Below are positions 1 to 13,661 of a stretch of DNA of 64,000 nt, piece by piece. The stretch lies in contig NC_086356.1 of NCBI RefSeq assembly GCF_036324505.1, positions 11,160,744 to 11,224,743 on the forward strand, given 5' to 3'. The position numbers were made by a program, and so were the translations under genes. Within the stretch, counting starts at the first letter, position 1; every line of letters starts with the position of its first letter. The notes under the pieces were generated by a model. It ran no database searches and was not told the origin of the DNA. It worked only from the letters and a program-made list of their open reading frames with translations. The DNA is from Eleginops maclovinus (taxonomy: Eukaryota; Chordata; Actinopteri; Perciformes; Eleginopidae).

Positions 1-3000
1 GCACAATTCATATTGTCTTCCACTGTAAAATGCCGGAAGGAAATACAATGATTCCTGTTGTGTAGCTGCATTTTTGTAAATAAACCACCAAATAATTGTA
101 ATCTTCAAGGTGTTATAAATTGTCTAACTAACTAACTGTAACATTTCTAACATAGTTTCAGCTCCTCCGTTTTTGAGAATTCGCTGTGTTCTTCTGGTTA
201 TCAGACAGTAAATTTAATATATTTGACTTTTGACTGATGCTTGGATAAACAGCTCATTTAAAGACATTACCTTGGGCTTAATGTAGTTGTGATCTTCATA
301 ATATTCTGCCATGTTTTTTTTATATTAATGAATATTCAAATAAATAAGATGATCAGCAGATTAATGAATATAAAGTCCTGTTTGTTTTACCTTGCCCTGT
401 TTGTTATCATGTGTTCGTACACCTGAAGTTAAGGGGATGCTATACTGTAGTACACCCATCAGGGGGCAATGCTGAGTTTACTCCATATGCTCTATTCAGT
501 CTGACACACAGCAGAGTAGAAAAACATTAAAAAAAACACCTCTTCAAGTCAACTTGAGAAACCCTATATCTATGCAGCAAAAATAAAGCTCTCATTATGA
601 TAAAATGCCTCAATAGAAAACTGATCATAAAGTCATGATGCCCACATCAGACAAACATGTTTGCATGACTTGAGAGAGGCAGCAAATTAATTTCCCCAGA
701 ATGAACCTGGACCAAGGTGAGAACAAAGACAATTAGTCTGCGCTCATGGCCCCCCCCAATCAGGTTCACTGGATCTGGACACTGGACACCAACTCCTCCC
801 CAGCCCCACACAAACACACTCTCACACACATATACACAAAATGGGCCGCTGAGTGGGCACAGTGTGGGATGAGACCGCAGCATTTACAGCCCTACCCATA
901 AAAGTGTTTTATCACATATCTTGTAATGCAACACATTAAGGGTTGCTGTTGTTATTTCCAGCAAGGTCATTTTTACCCCCTTCCTCTGCATCTCACAGTC
1001 TACATCACCCTCTCTCTCCCTCTCATTTCTCTCTCAGCTTCTCCTCTTGGCTGTTAGCACGCCGTGACACCGAGACATGATGGTATTATTATGTTCATAA
1101 AGGTGTAAACATGATAAAATGATACACATGTAGGAATAGCAGACGATTGCATCGTGACAAGGTTATCTGTAGCATGGTAACATTTTAACCACATTCACCA
1201 GCAATGGCTCACATGTGTCTGTGTGCTGTCTGTGTACACACGTTTCTCTTCTGTTTAGCCGATATGCACATTTCTTTGTTGAGAAGCTTATGTGTGTGCA
1301 CTAAGTTTCTGCTCTCTGTGTGTAATCAAGTGTGTTTGTGAAATCGTCTTCTGTGTCATTGTTGAGATGCTTTTGAGCTTATCTTGGGATTATCATTCTG
1401 TCAGACCTACTTTTACCTTTTATCAGTATTTTTAGCCCTTCTTTTATACAGGTTTTTCATTCAGTCATCATCTTAATGAACACATATATGTATTTTTTTT
1501 TATTATTCCTCCCTTCATATTTAAGTCCACGGGCTTTTCTGGTAATCCTATCAGTTTGGCCTTACCCCCTAACTCTCCTCCAGCTCCAGCAGTAATAAAA
1601 GAAAATCTTAATCCAGTGTTTAGAAATATCAGATTTGCTTGTTGGAATCCAACGAGCCATGTTGGATTAAGGGTGGCCTAGGCTGGCCTAAAGGCGGTGG
1701 TTCTGAGCCTCCTGGTGATCACGGCTCTGGATGGAGAGACAGTCAGGGAAGTGTGAAAAGCACAGAGGTAGAGTAATAGTTTTAGTTGGTGAAGCTGTAC
1801 TGACATCAAAGAATGTTTCTTTATCTTAATAAGTGATTTAATTCTGTGTATAAATAAACAACATTTTTTGTAAACAGTTTGATCCAGAAAATCATGTGTT
1901 TTTGTGCCGACTGTAAAAAAAGATGAGAAAATTACCTTGTTCACATATAAGTCTCTTTTTCTGTGCAAGTGTTTGTGTGTATAAGGGTGATAGAGAGAGG
2001 AAGTGGGTGTGTGTTCATGTTATTTATGGCTGCCAGGATTCAACATGATAGAACAGGAAATTGGGCCGCTTTTTCATTTTTTCCCCTGCCTATTTTACGA
2101 CACCTCGCTCATTTCTTTAATACCCTTTAAAATGTAAATCCGTATGCACACATGCATCCTGGACAATGCCCCCGATGTGAATTTTATGTAAAACGTACCC
2201 ATAACTCTAGTCCACTGTGTAACATATGACTCTATGTAATTTCATTACGTAAAAGGGTTTTGTGTTTGTTGGGGAGCGGGAGGTATATAAGTGTGTGTGT
2301 GTATGTGTGTGTGGACGGGAGGGCTGTTTGTGGTAGGGGGTTAAGAAGATAGAAGAAGTGATTATAAGTAAAGCCTTATGTTTGTGTCATGCCTGTGCGT
2401 ACTGTGCAGGGTCGAGGGTGAATGCGTGTCAGCACCAAGATCCCAGAAATGCAAAGTGGGCAGAGGCATTAAATAAAGAGGAGAGCCTTTCATTGACATT
2501 AGAATAATCCGAACAGTTTTTTGTTTGGAGATTTGACCATGCACTTAAATAGGTAGGCAATCTACATATGGGCCTAAATGGAAAAGGTCAGAAACCAATA
2601 ATTCGTAATGTAAAGTAATGTGAAACACAGGCTGAACTTCGATAAACCTCATGAGAAACATAAATGATGATTAAAAATTGGCTTTATTTAGGTAAGTATG
2701 ATTTATTTACAGCACTTCAATATACCAGTAATCCCATACATTTATGAATATTGTAAAGTGTACCATTGTATGCTTTGTATGAGAACATGCTTGGTGTATT
2801 GTTTGCCATCATGTCAGACCATATGGAATAGTTGTTTTTAATAATGTAGTTATTTATAACATGTACCATATGTTATGGCAAAACAAAGATGCTGTATAGG
2901 ACAATAGAGCATGCTGTAAACAAATCTGTATGAAGAGGCATTTATAAACCAAACAAAAATAAAAGCATATCAATAAATGAATGGACTCATTTTTAACAGT

Positions 3001-3344
3001 TATTCTGTGCATGTAGGCCTGTATGCAAATCTCTTAGTGTGTTTCTATCACTCTGCATGTCCATGAAGGTGACATTTGTCTTGATGCTTCTCTGCTTACC
3101 CCATTCTTCTCATATACTGTATGCCCTTTGCTTTGTTTCATTCAATTATTGTAATTAAATGTTTATTTGGACTAAGTGTTTTATCTTTTACCGCATTCCT
3201 TTCACCCATTCCTGTTTTTCCAGGCCTGTTCAAAGGCTAATGCTCTGAGATGTTTCAGGATTGTGAGCACAGATTGTCTTTTTTTGTAGCTCCAAAAGTT
3301 ATCTCTTTTTTTGGGGTGTTCTTTATATATTCAAAATATATACA

Positions 3345-3575
3345 AATTTCGCATAACTGTATTATGTTAGTTGAAACCAATACTATTTAGTTGAACCTAT
3401 TTTAAATTATTGCTTTCAACTAACCTCAAAACTCTTATTTAATATCTGGTGACATAATACATTTTTTTTACAAATGTTTGTTTTGGTATTTTGTTTTTTC
3501 AGCATAAGACATAGCACAAGTATATATCCCCAGACATAATACATTCAATTAAAGTCAACGTATCCGTTTTCAGAG
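3345..3575. mobile_element. Degenerate inverted-repeat (MITE-like) element, copy 1
   Basis: The left part (GCATAACTGTATTATGTTAG, then TTGAAA) is mirrored by TTTCAACTAACCT on the right. The right flank carries GACATAATACATT and AAAGTCAACG, both found in the copy at 6.47-6.66 kb. It has no coding capacity. This copy is more diverged, its outer left end is not recognisable, and it seems to hold an internal duplication of the GACATAATACATT segment. I read it as an old non-autonomous DNA element; the family is unknown to me. Confidence 0.55.
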
Positions 3576-6465
3576 TTTATGTACCTTTATCTCAGTATGT
3601 TTTCTCTAAATAAAAAAAAGCAAAGACAAGTGCCCACCTTTTATTTCATTAAGGAACTTCTAATTTGTAATATGGGAAATCATGCTCTGCTGATATTGAT
3701 TGGGGGGAGGGGCAATGGCAGAAGGATTGTGAATGTATTTCTACATATATATTTGTGTGGTGTGTGTGTTTTATCTGTTTCTGTGTGTGCAAGCTGTAGC
3801 AGACACTCCAGTCTATTGGATTGAGATTCATTCGCTATTTAAGGGTCAGGGTTCGGGCCACGTGTGCGCTGCATGCCTCACTGATCAATACCGCCGCCAC
3901 ACACCCTGCCTGACCCCGGCATTTTGTCACCGTAAATCCCGGAGCTCCCTTTTCTTCTGTTAGCCACCCCCACCTCCTGAACCTCCTTTTTTTGCTTCTT
4001 AAGTCATTGAAAGAAGTGATGGATTCAAGGGGGAGCACTTTATAAGATCTAAATACATTTAATGTAGCCCGGGATGGCTCTTTGATGGCTAATGCGCAGA
4101 GATTCAAGTGATGGTCTTGTCTCTGGAGGGATGTGTGGAGGAAGGACGTGTGAGGGCAAGGTTGATAAGCTTTTTGATGTTGAAATCGGTAGGATAATGT
4201 GCCGCCAGAGACTAGCCTCAGGAATGTGTACCTGTTTGTGCAAAAGGAAGAGACATTTTCTCAACTGATATACAAAAAAAAGTAAGCTTGAGCACTAAAC
4301 CATTACCATTACTGTACTGTTTAAAACTGACCCTAACTAAAAAAGATTTTAGCCTAATTTGGAAGTCCCTAAAATGAACCAAAAACATGAACATTTTTGG
4401 TAAAGTAAGGAAAAAGACGGCTGTTATTTGTCATAGGATATAATAATATAATTTGTCCATCCTTCTGTTTTCGAGGATAAGGGTGATTATTCAACTAACA
4501 GACTAATAAAAATATGTTGTAGAATTTTTTGGTTTTCTGTTATTTAAATGCAAACACACACTTACACACACATTCACAGGTAGTAAACACACATGCAAAA
4601 ACAAAAACCTGCAGCAAATTTGCCCTTCCTCTGTGTCCTTCACACACACTCCTCATTCCATACAAAATGCAAACACGGTGCCCCTTCACCTCCCATCACT
4701 TCTGCTCTACATACCTCCCTCCCTCCACCTTTTCTTCCTTCCCTCCATCTCTGGGCCGACGGTGGCAGCCGTCACAGCTGCCGACATGTCTGCCTGTCTG
4801 CTTTGATATAGTGGCATAAGGTTTGCCTGATCACCAAGGTCAGGGACGAACAATCTATTCAATCCACTCATTATTATTAGGGGTATAAATAAATTTGGAT
4901 GGGACACTGCACCTTGAACCCTGAACCTTTACCCCGCGCTGAAATTTATCTTTTTGCCATTTTTTTCCCACTGTTGCTTGGTGACAAAAGGTGTCTCTTC
5001 CTCAACCTCTCTACCTCTCCCTCTCTTAGGGCGTTCGTTCTAAGTGTGCGACAAATCCATTAACTGAATGAGATGGATGCTGCCACTCTACATATGCAAC
5101 ATAAGAGGGATACAGTTTCCATATAAACAACTTGTTCCACTATCGGGTTACAGAAAATACGAGTTTATCAATGCATGCTACTAAATTATTTTATATAATG
5201 AAAGCAGATAATAAATAATCAACCTTTAAAGTAATTAAACCTTGGTGAAAAGTTGCGAATTTCGGCCGTGTCAAAAACTATGTAGATTAGATCTACATTG
5301 TAGATTCCAATCCCTTAACTGCCACTCAATGTAAAGGGGTTTCAGATAAGGACGTTTAAGGCTTTTGTGGTCAGTAGGAATTTACAGCACAGCTTTTCTT
5401 TTAAAATAAAAATATAAAAACAGGAGGATTTGGACAAAAAAAAGCGGTGTTAAATCCATAATATGTGTAAAGTCACAGCACATACACTGGACAGTAAGCA
5501 GTGAGAGCACGTAATGATGTCCTACACCCTTAAGGTTTGGTTACAACAAGTCAAATGAGAAGTTGCTGTGGTTTAAATAGACTTTGGGAGAGATTCCTTT
5601 CAGGGCTGTTGAAACATGTATGCTGGGCGCTGCCTTTCAAAAACATTGTACAGTGAGAAGAGATAGCACTCAATCCTTTTCAGAAATCTAAGCTTGAAAT
5701 CCCAACATAAAGTCATGCACTGTACTGTATCCTGGTCCTGTGTTAACAATAGTTCAGCATCTCCCTCTTGCTTTTGTCCCTGATCCCCCCCTCACCCCTC
5801 CCTCCCTACCCCCAGAACCAAATTATAAAATCATCGAGAGCATGATGAGATTGCTGCTCGGTTATTAATCTTCAATAAATACATCTTGACCCAGGGATTA
5901 AGTGTGTGCCCTCTCCACCCCCTTGTCCTCTCCACCCATTGCACACACCCCCCCGCCCCCCTTCTACCCCAACTCACACCACACTCGCTCATCTCTCCAT
6001 AGATGTTCTGACATGAATTACGAGAAAAAAAGGAGAGAAAACAACAGCCAAAGGGTTGAGCGAGAGAAGGGATGTAACAAATGTTCAAACCTGGATTGAG
6101 CGTTGGCGGCTGACGGCGGCGACCTTGGGGGGGTCCTCGCGCTGAAGCTGGATTACTTCTCTCTGGGAAAGACAAATAGCATGGTTGGAAACAGTCAAAT
6201 GGAAAGCTGGGCACTCAGGTTCAGGAAAAGTGCAATGAATGAATTTACAGACGTACTATTTCTCAGACAGTCAACATGCCTGTATCTAAGAAATGTCGAA
6301 AAATCGTATAAAAACCTCAAATTCCAGTTTCAGAGCACATTATTAAAGCAGCACCTTATTGAGAATAAAACTATATTCTATAACCAATTACAACTCATAA
6401 CTCACTAATTAAATATAAGGGGGACATTTCAAAATCATACTGCGCTTATATAATCACACTGAATA

Positions 6466-6659
6466 CACTGAAATGTTGACTTTAATTAAATTAACTTTCA
6501 CATAACTGTATTAGGTTAGTTTAAAGCAGTAATATTGAGTTGAAATAACAAATATTAGGTTTAACTTAATATTATTGCTTTCAACTAACCTAATACAGGT
6601 ATGTGAAATCTATTGACATAATACATTTTTAAAAAGTCAACGTTTCAGTTTTTTCAGTG
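6466..6659. mobile_element. Inverted-repeat (MITE-like) element, copy 2
   Basis: A 194-bp element with long imperfect terminal inverted repeats. The left end begins CACTGAAATGTTGACTTT and the right end closes AAAGTCAACGTTTCAG...CAGTG. Inside, TTTCACATAACTGTATTAGG pairs with CCTAATACAGGTATGTGAAA. It has no open frame. Together with copy 1 this defines a small repeat family present at least twice within 3.3 kb. No clear target-site duplication can be made out. Confidence 0.65.
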
Positions 6660-6864
6660 CACGAGAAACTCGCTATCCCTCTAAAATCAGTTAAGACCAC
6701 CACAAAGAGACTGAATCTGCAAGCTGTGACCTGTCTGACAATGCAGGTAAACGGTGGTCCTGTAGCTGCTTTATACTGTGACGGATGACTTCCTGTTATG
6801 TCAGGCCTAATGAGAGAAGACCTGGTTCCTGACACATGTTTCTGGCCTCATTGATTACCTGATG

Positions 6865-6879
6865 CCCCCCCCCCCCCCC
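6865..6879. repeat. Poly-C run (15 C)
   Basis: An uninterrupted C15 homopolymer followed by a short ACCCC-rich tail. It may form G-quadruplex structure on the minus strand and is prone to length errors. Confidence 0.9.
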
Positions 6880-9436
6880 ACCCCACCCTCAGTTGCAGCA
6901 GCCAACAGGAATAAGCAGGGAAGGAATAAGGTGAATATTGGATAGAGATAGAAAATGTGAAAAGAAAATCCCAAAATGACATAGGGGGAAAATGAATACA
7001 AATATATATTTTGATCGGTAGATCAAATGTCCTAAATTTCCTCTGCATGCTTCAAGTGTCTACTGACAGAATCAGCTCCAGTAGATTTGGCAGAATCATT
7101 AGAAGAAATTTACGTCAGATAAGAAAACAACCATATTGCTTGTTTGTCTGTGGCCTATAATGGGTTACTTTCATGTCTGGAAATGAAAATATGGTGAAGT
7201 GATACATATTGAGATACAAGGGGTGCTTTTCTCTGAAAAAAAGCCTGGCAACCGCACTAAATATGATCAATATCCTGCCCTCTTTTCTCCACTATGAAGC
7301 AATATTCAAATGAAAATGCTAACAAGCAAACATGCAGGGCTTGTCTCTCCTACCCTGACAACAAAAGCGTGCTTCATCTCCCCTCTCCTTCCAATGCCAC
7401 TCCAATATCTAGCTTCAAAAACAACAATTATATTGAGTGATTTATTTCCTTCTTCAGCTAGATCAGAGCAGACATAAGGACACTTTTGATTGTCACTGTC
7501 AAGGCAATGCCTTACATTTCTGTAGATAGCAGCGATCGTGTATTCCCTAAATACTGGAGTTTATTCTTTGGGTATTCTAACTTTTGGATGCAGTCCTTTT
7601 TGTCTCCTATCCCACTCTGGCTCCTCCTCTTCCCTCTGTGTCACTAAGCGCTGACAGCTGAGCAATGGCCCTTGCCGGGCGTAGCAATAATTGAAAAGCG
7701 TGATGGCTGGCTGCTGGTGTAGCGACCATCTGTGAGTCTGAGTGGTTTGGTGAGTGTTTCGTTTGTGGGCGGGTGAGGTCGAGGGTTATGTGAGAGCCAG
7801 ACAGCCTCCCGTGGGGAGCTGTTAACACCTCATGGATGCCGAAAGGCCCCAAAATGGCCCTTCACAGAGCCAAGGCTCCTAATGAGAAAAAGGGTGATTA
7901 TCCCACAGTGAGGCAAATGTAAACACTTGCTTTTATGAATTCTGACAACAGTGATAAGGAGGCCAAGTCCACCATAAATGTTGTTTAAGTATCAGTATTT
8001 TAAATGTTTTATAATATATCTGCAACTGCCAAATGTCTTCAGCAGCTAAATGATTGCTGTTGTATTCTACAAGGGATTTTGTTTGTGATAAACCAACAAG
8101 ATTGAAGAGGGAAGATTTATCACCTATAAAAAAACAATTAATGCTGAAATGATTATTCAATTATTCAGTTGTTCCATGGAAAATTAATTAAATCCAGATT
8201 GGACAAGCATTTGTTTTCATCATTTATCAAAACAGCCTCAAAATGCAAAAGAGCTGCTTTCTTTTTTTCTTTAAAAACAAATGTTAGATTAGAAAAAGTA
8301 AACAATTTTCAACACTAGTAATAATTTATAGCTTTGAAACTCCATACTGTAATTGATGATAAAGATGGACTAGATAACAAAAAATCACAATTGTTAGAAA
8401 TACCTAAACATATAATCTGATAAATATCCCTCGGTCTACATCCACTTCAAGTGAAACTGTAAAACAAGTTTTTGATGGTACTTGTTCAAACATAACATTT
8501 GAAAATCAGTATGCTTCTCATGTCCACACTCCTAGGTTAATGCCTGTATAAAGTGCTTTAAAGATTGCATAAAAAATGACAAACAACTAAGGGCCAGCAA
8601 TGAGAAGAAGCGCTGAGTGAAACATTATCCGACACATTACTAATATGAATGTTCCTGAATGCATTTCAGTCAACCATTGCAGACAGATTACCAGATATTG
8701 CATTCCCGTCTAAGAATGAAATGAAGAGATAATTATGCTGCTGGCGGGTAATGGAGAGGTGGAGCCGTGATAGATTTGATTAAAGTTGTCAGTGAAAACA
8801 CGCTAATGACCGTGTTGATTAGTTAATGCTGCTGCTGCCATTAATCTACACAAACAAAAGTATCTTGTTGGTCAGTGCTGTGTTTGCAGTTTGTTCCCTC
8901 TGTGTGTGCGCACCATCAGGAAAACATGTGTTTTTTTCTTACTTTTTCAACTCACCAGCTATCCATATTATTGCAACTTTTAGTATTTTGGAAAAAGGGA
9001 GCCAGATCACATTTTTGTATGACTGATTTTCATTTCCTCTCAGTTTTCCCAGCATCTTTACCTTTCACATGTCTGCCTCTATACTGCCCCAAAGCTATCC
9101 ACGGCAGGATCTTGTCATTAACACGTTCCCCTAATTGATTCATATTTGTACCACAGTTAATCCTCAGCGCTTCTCCACTTCTCTCCCCATGTCCATCCCC
9201 TCCTCCAGAGATCCCAAAATGAAACGCTGCTTCCATGCATCCATGCATACATTTGTGCACGTACACAGCCACAACCACCCACATGCACACACACACACCC
9301 CAACACAACCACCATGCGGCCTCCCCTCCGTTGCTGCTCCATTAGGTCTGAATTGTAGCTGTGATGTGTGGGACCCAAGGGAGGTGTTATTGTCAGACCT
9401 GATTTACTCAGCACCATCTGACACGGGGCTGGGGGG

Positions 9437-9539
<103 letters not shown>

Positions 9540-11242
9540 TTGAGAGACAACAGGCATGCTGCCAGGCAAAGAATCCTTTACAGAAAGGACAGTCAAATGC
9601 AACAGTTTAACAGAAGCTGCAAAGCAATTGGCAACCATAACAGTGATCATGATATCAATTTATATTTATGATTTTCTTTTCTAATTGTTATTCTTTATGC
9701 GCTACTGACTTTCTATTTTTCTGTCATATTTTTTTTGTTGATTTTGTCTCATTACAGTTATCAATTTAAAATCAATAATTCACTACCCAAACACAAATTA
9801 AACTGAAAACTTTAAAACATATGAAATCTCAAAATACACAACTACAAATATTGTTGCTACATTTCTATCATCTTCAAATACACTGCACATTTAAGATGGG
9901 CCTTATTTTGAGAGTTATATCCAGTTATCCAAATATTCCTAAAGCATCCAGGGATTACATATTTTCAATAAAAAGCTCAGAGATTGCATGGCAGATTTTC
10001 TATTTCTAATCCAATAACAGTCCTGTTTCAGTAGGGACCAAGCAAAATCTTCTTTTTATCCGAGCCATTTTCTAATACTGCATTGACTATTCCTCTATAT
10101 ATCCCAGACTCAAAATGAGGTGATATTTAACATTCAAATGAAAAACATAATAAACACTCATGTCCAAATCATTTTATTAGTCTTTAGTGAAACACAAACA
10201 TTTCATTGTTTGATGACACATTGATTTGAAGTGTTTGTTCACCCCATTGTATTAACCAGATCTTGTATCTCTCAGCATCTTCATCTTTAGCTCTACACTT
10301 CATCACTACGAGGAAGAGATTTTTTCCCACCCTCTTTTCCCACCATTTACTTAATTATTGTGAAGCTCCCCACATTCATGTTGCTGACACTAACACCTCA
10401 CTAAAAACTACTTCTGCCAGTTTTACACAAGCCATCTGACAAATTGCATATCCAACTTAATCTAATTCTTTACTCAGAAAACGCTGGATTTACAACTCAA
10501 TCTGAAGAGTGGGGTGGGGTAATCCCAGTTATTTGTGAAGAAGAGTTCATCTCATGGTCACCAAAATCTCACACCTGCTGTGTGACAAATTCCATGCAGT
10601 CAAGAAATTCTTCACATCAGCCTGTTTAACCCCAAAGACAAACAGTTTAGAAAACGGAACAAGGTGGGTATCTGGGGGGATTAACGCTGCCTTTTACACT
10701 CACTCTCACCCCCTTACTGACTTTGCCAAACTCTGTTTGGGTCGAGTTACACACCTGTCGCTTTTGCCAGGCAACAATGATACCTGCCACTCAGCTGGAA
10801 GGATTCAGCTGGATATCCTGTCCGGTGTTTCTTTTCTTGTTGTGGGAACCTGAGGAGCAGAGCAGCCAGCCATTAACGGGGGAGGAAGTTGGAGGTTGCA
10901 CATCCAGACAAAAGGTTCGAGGACAGCTGGCTCTCACCTTCAAACATGTCATACTTAACAGTAAAAGCTACACGATCATGCAGGAACACATTAGTGCATT
11001 TCGAAATAAAATCACAATACTATTTACTTTTAAGGATTTGAGAAGAACTATAAGCAAATATAGTTAAAATAAAGTTTCAAAAATACAACTTCTCATAAAG
11101 CATATTTATCCCTTCAGGGTGTTTGCCAATTATGGAAAATCTTGTATGTAAAGAAAGCCATTTAATGTTGCTGGATTATGCAGGGAGGATTTTAATGACT
11201 TTATATTCTGCTTAAAAGTTTCATCTATAGGCTGTTTCATCT

Positions 11243-11412
11243 ATGGGTGGGTAGAGCTGGTAGCCATATACTGAGGCTTGATCCATATGCGGTGGACCCA
11301 GGTTCGAATCCCGCCTGAGTCCCTTTGCTGCGCATGTTCCCCTCTGTCTCCCCATTTCTCAACTGCACTAAAGGCACTGGTTGCCCAAAACAATTCTTTA
11401 AAAAAAAGTTGT
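11243..11412 (+). mobile_element. tRNA-derived SINE, degenerate
   Basis: The 5' part resembles a tRNA: GGGTAGAGCTGG as a rough A-box region and GGTTCGAATCCCGCC as a strong B-box. The tail that follows (CCCTTTGCTGCGCATGTTCC, then a CTGTCTCCCCATTTC-type stretch, an AAAGGCACTGG remnant of the usual AAAGGCA motif, and an A-rich end) matches my memory of a common teleost tRNA-SINE. There is no acceptor-stem pairing for a functional tRNA. The family name is not assigned. Confidence 0.75.
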
Positions 11413-11458
11413 ATATGTATATGTTGTGTTTTGTTTAATTGTGTACCTTACTGTATAT

Positions 11459-11615
11459 CAGAATCTAAAAAGTGACTCGTAACTGTAGCTCTAAATGTAA
11501 TGGAGTAAAACAAACAATTTCCCTTCAGAAATGCAGTAAATGTAATGTATTTAGAATAATGTCAAAGTACTTACTGTATGAAAACTCCATGTACTTGAAG
11601 TATAGCACTGAAACT
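11459..11615 (+). mobile_element. 3' fragment of a teleost small DNA transposon
   Basis: The stretch with AAAAAGTGACTCGTAACTG, AAATGTAATGGAGTAAAA and TTCCCTTCAGAAATGCAGT resembles the 3' half of the AAGTAAAAGTAC-type element that is present in fuller form at 34.47-34.93 kb. It is diverged and lacks the left half. The assignment rests on recalled family appearance. Confidence 0.5.
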
Positions 11616-11774
11616 GTTCACCTCAGGTTGTCCAAAATAAAAAACATTCACACAGTGTTGGTTTTAGAACCACATTATAAATAAATGTTAAATAAATTAA
11701 AAGGTTTAAAATGCATCACTTAATAATCACCTAAGGCATTTATGTCACAAGCCATTATAAAAGGAAATACATAA

Positions 11775-11815
11775 ACACACACACACGCACGCACACACAC
11801 ACACACACACACGCA

Positions 11816-11850
<35 letters not shown>

Positions 11851-11892
11851 TCACACTCACACGCACTCACACGCACTCACATAGGCACACTC
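11775..11892. repeat. Interrupted (CA)n/(TC)n microsatellite
   Basis: (CA)n with CG-containing interruptions, a central (TC)n block near 11817-11827, then (CA)n and CACTCA-type units. A compound, partly decayed dinucleotide repeat. Confidence 0.9.
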
Positions 11893-12420
11893 ATTCGTGC
11901 ACCCACCAACACATACCCTGTTTAATCTACTTAATTGAACCTGACTTTGAATAACTAAACAAATGAGGAAATTCACAAGGGGCACTTGATCCCTTCTCAG
12001 CTAATGGATTGGAGATTCCTTTCCCATAGGGGCATTTGGGCAAACAAGGCCCAGTAATCTCTGAATTGATGAGTTGACTCTGTCTGCATCAAATTTCTCC
12101 ACTAAAGAGCTGTTGAACCCCTGATACAGTGTTGGTAGTTAGCCAGATACTCAATTTGCAGACACAGGCAGAACTGTGGGCTTGCTCTTGTTTCAGAGCT
12201 ATAGATAAATACATGCAAGATATAAGACAGGGATGGATCTATCCGTGGTCTCATGTTTCCTGGCTTGGACAACACATTTTAAATTAGTGGGAAATTAATA
12301 CAAGTTGCTTAACCACTGTCAACAGTTTGTTTTCTCACTAGTCATTTAGTTCCCAAATGATTCACAATGTTGTTATTCAACCAAAAAGGATAGAACTCCA
12401 TTGTTAATTTAGGTGACAAA

Positions 12421-13227
12421 TTTATTAAAGTCCTGCCATTTAACCAGGAATCATCATCATCATCGTCATCATTACCAGAGGGAATAAATAAGACATAAAA
12501 CATTTTCCACATAAACAAACATATACAGGTGCCCCAGGTGCTACAGCGAGTTCTTCCTTGGGGTTGTTTTCGGTAGAACAAAACAAACGAGATACATCTG
12601 AGAACACACAAATGCATAGAAGTAATTGGACCCCTAGGTTCCATTTAAGACAACATCTATATTTTGCCTAGATACCTGTTTAAGAATGTACAAAGTCCTC
12701 ATATCTGGGTTCTTATTTATGTCCAGGAAGGGATGTGTATAAAAATAAAGTCTCCGCAATGATAAACCATTATATATTTATATATAGACATTTGGCAACA
12801 ACCAGACATTTAAAGACTCTGAACGGTAAACTGAATTCTGCCCCTAAACACAGTGTAGAAAACAAAGAGAAGAGAATAAAGAGAGCGAATTGGTGAAAAT
12901 CCATATGATAGAATGAGTCTCATTGATGAAAAGCTTATTGTGGTATCTGAAAACTGAACATTTAGACAGGTTTCTTGCTTTACATACGATTTTACTACTG
13001 AAGGACAATTGTTAAGCCAAGTGCTTTTAAGAAAGGACATTTCCCTCCTCCCTTTCATGGATCCAAGATTTAAATTGACCTGTTCATCAGATATTTTGGA
13101 AATCCAAAGACAGCAGTCTAGTCCTTTGCACAATTACTGCCCTGATTTCCCAATTCCTTAAATCCGACAGAAGACACAGAAAACTAAAAAAATAAGAAAT
13201 ACAGTCCAATTTTTCAATGTTGACCAA
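12421..13227 (-). other. lhx3: lhx3 3' UTR with candidate poly(A) signal
   Basis: Downstream of the lhx3 stop codon on the minus strand there is no further open frame of interest. TTTATT at 12421-12426 reads AATAAA on the minus strand and is a plausible poly(A) signal, giving a 3' UTR of about 0.8 kb. The region also holds a short (TCA)n cluster at 12450-12470. The exact cleavage site is not determinable here. Confidence 0.45.
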
Positions 13228-13661
13228 TCAAAACTGCCCGTGGTCCACTTCATCTAACCACGAGGCAGGACTGGCTGGAAAGTCTGGGTATCCTCCACTG
13301 CTGCCGGTTGAGAGGTCTGAGCTTGGGCCGTTGGCGGCCCCCATGGAGACCCTCACACCGGGGTTGATCCCAGGCCCGCTGCCCTGGGTCATGATGGAAA
13401 GGCCGGAGTCAGGGTAGACTAAGCTGGAGATGAGAGGCTGGTGTCTTGGAAGCCCCTGAAGCGACCCCGGCGACTGAGGAAGGCCGTACGGGCTGTTTGA
13501 GCGGATGTCGTGGAACTGGTCTTGAGAGGGGAGGACACCGTGCTCCAGGGGGAAGGAGCTGTGGTTGTTGCCACCTTGACGTCCCCCCATGGACGGTGAA
13601 GACTCGCTCAGGCTGCTGTAGATGCCGTTAGTGAGGCCCAGCTCTGACATGGGTGGTTCAT
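13228..13661 (-). CDS. lhx3: lhx3 exon 6: C-terminal domain and stop
   Basis: Codes for residues 257-400, starting [10 protein letters not shown] and ending DHGQF with TGA at 13228-13230. It is rich in Ser, Pro and Gly ([14 protein letters not shown]), as expected for the LHX3 transactivation region. The acceptor is TTTTTACAG just upstream. The first codon (Asp) is split, with its G supplied by exon 5. The in-frame Met codons further upstream lie in the intron and are not starts. Confidence 0.95.

Noticed and set aside
5831..6214. 127-codon open frame on the minus strand
   Set aside because: Low-complexity C-rich and purine-rich stretches keep it open; no domain, no splice context.
11284..11330. 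tRNA gene suggested by GGTTCGAATCC
   Set aside because: The B-box lacks a paired acceptor stem and is followed by a SINE tail and A-rich end; it is a retroposed tRNA-derived SINE.
12342..13133. Open frames of 100 and 107 codons on the minus strand downstream of lhx3
   Set aside because: They fall in the probable lhx3 3' UTR and match nothing.
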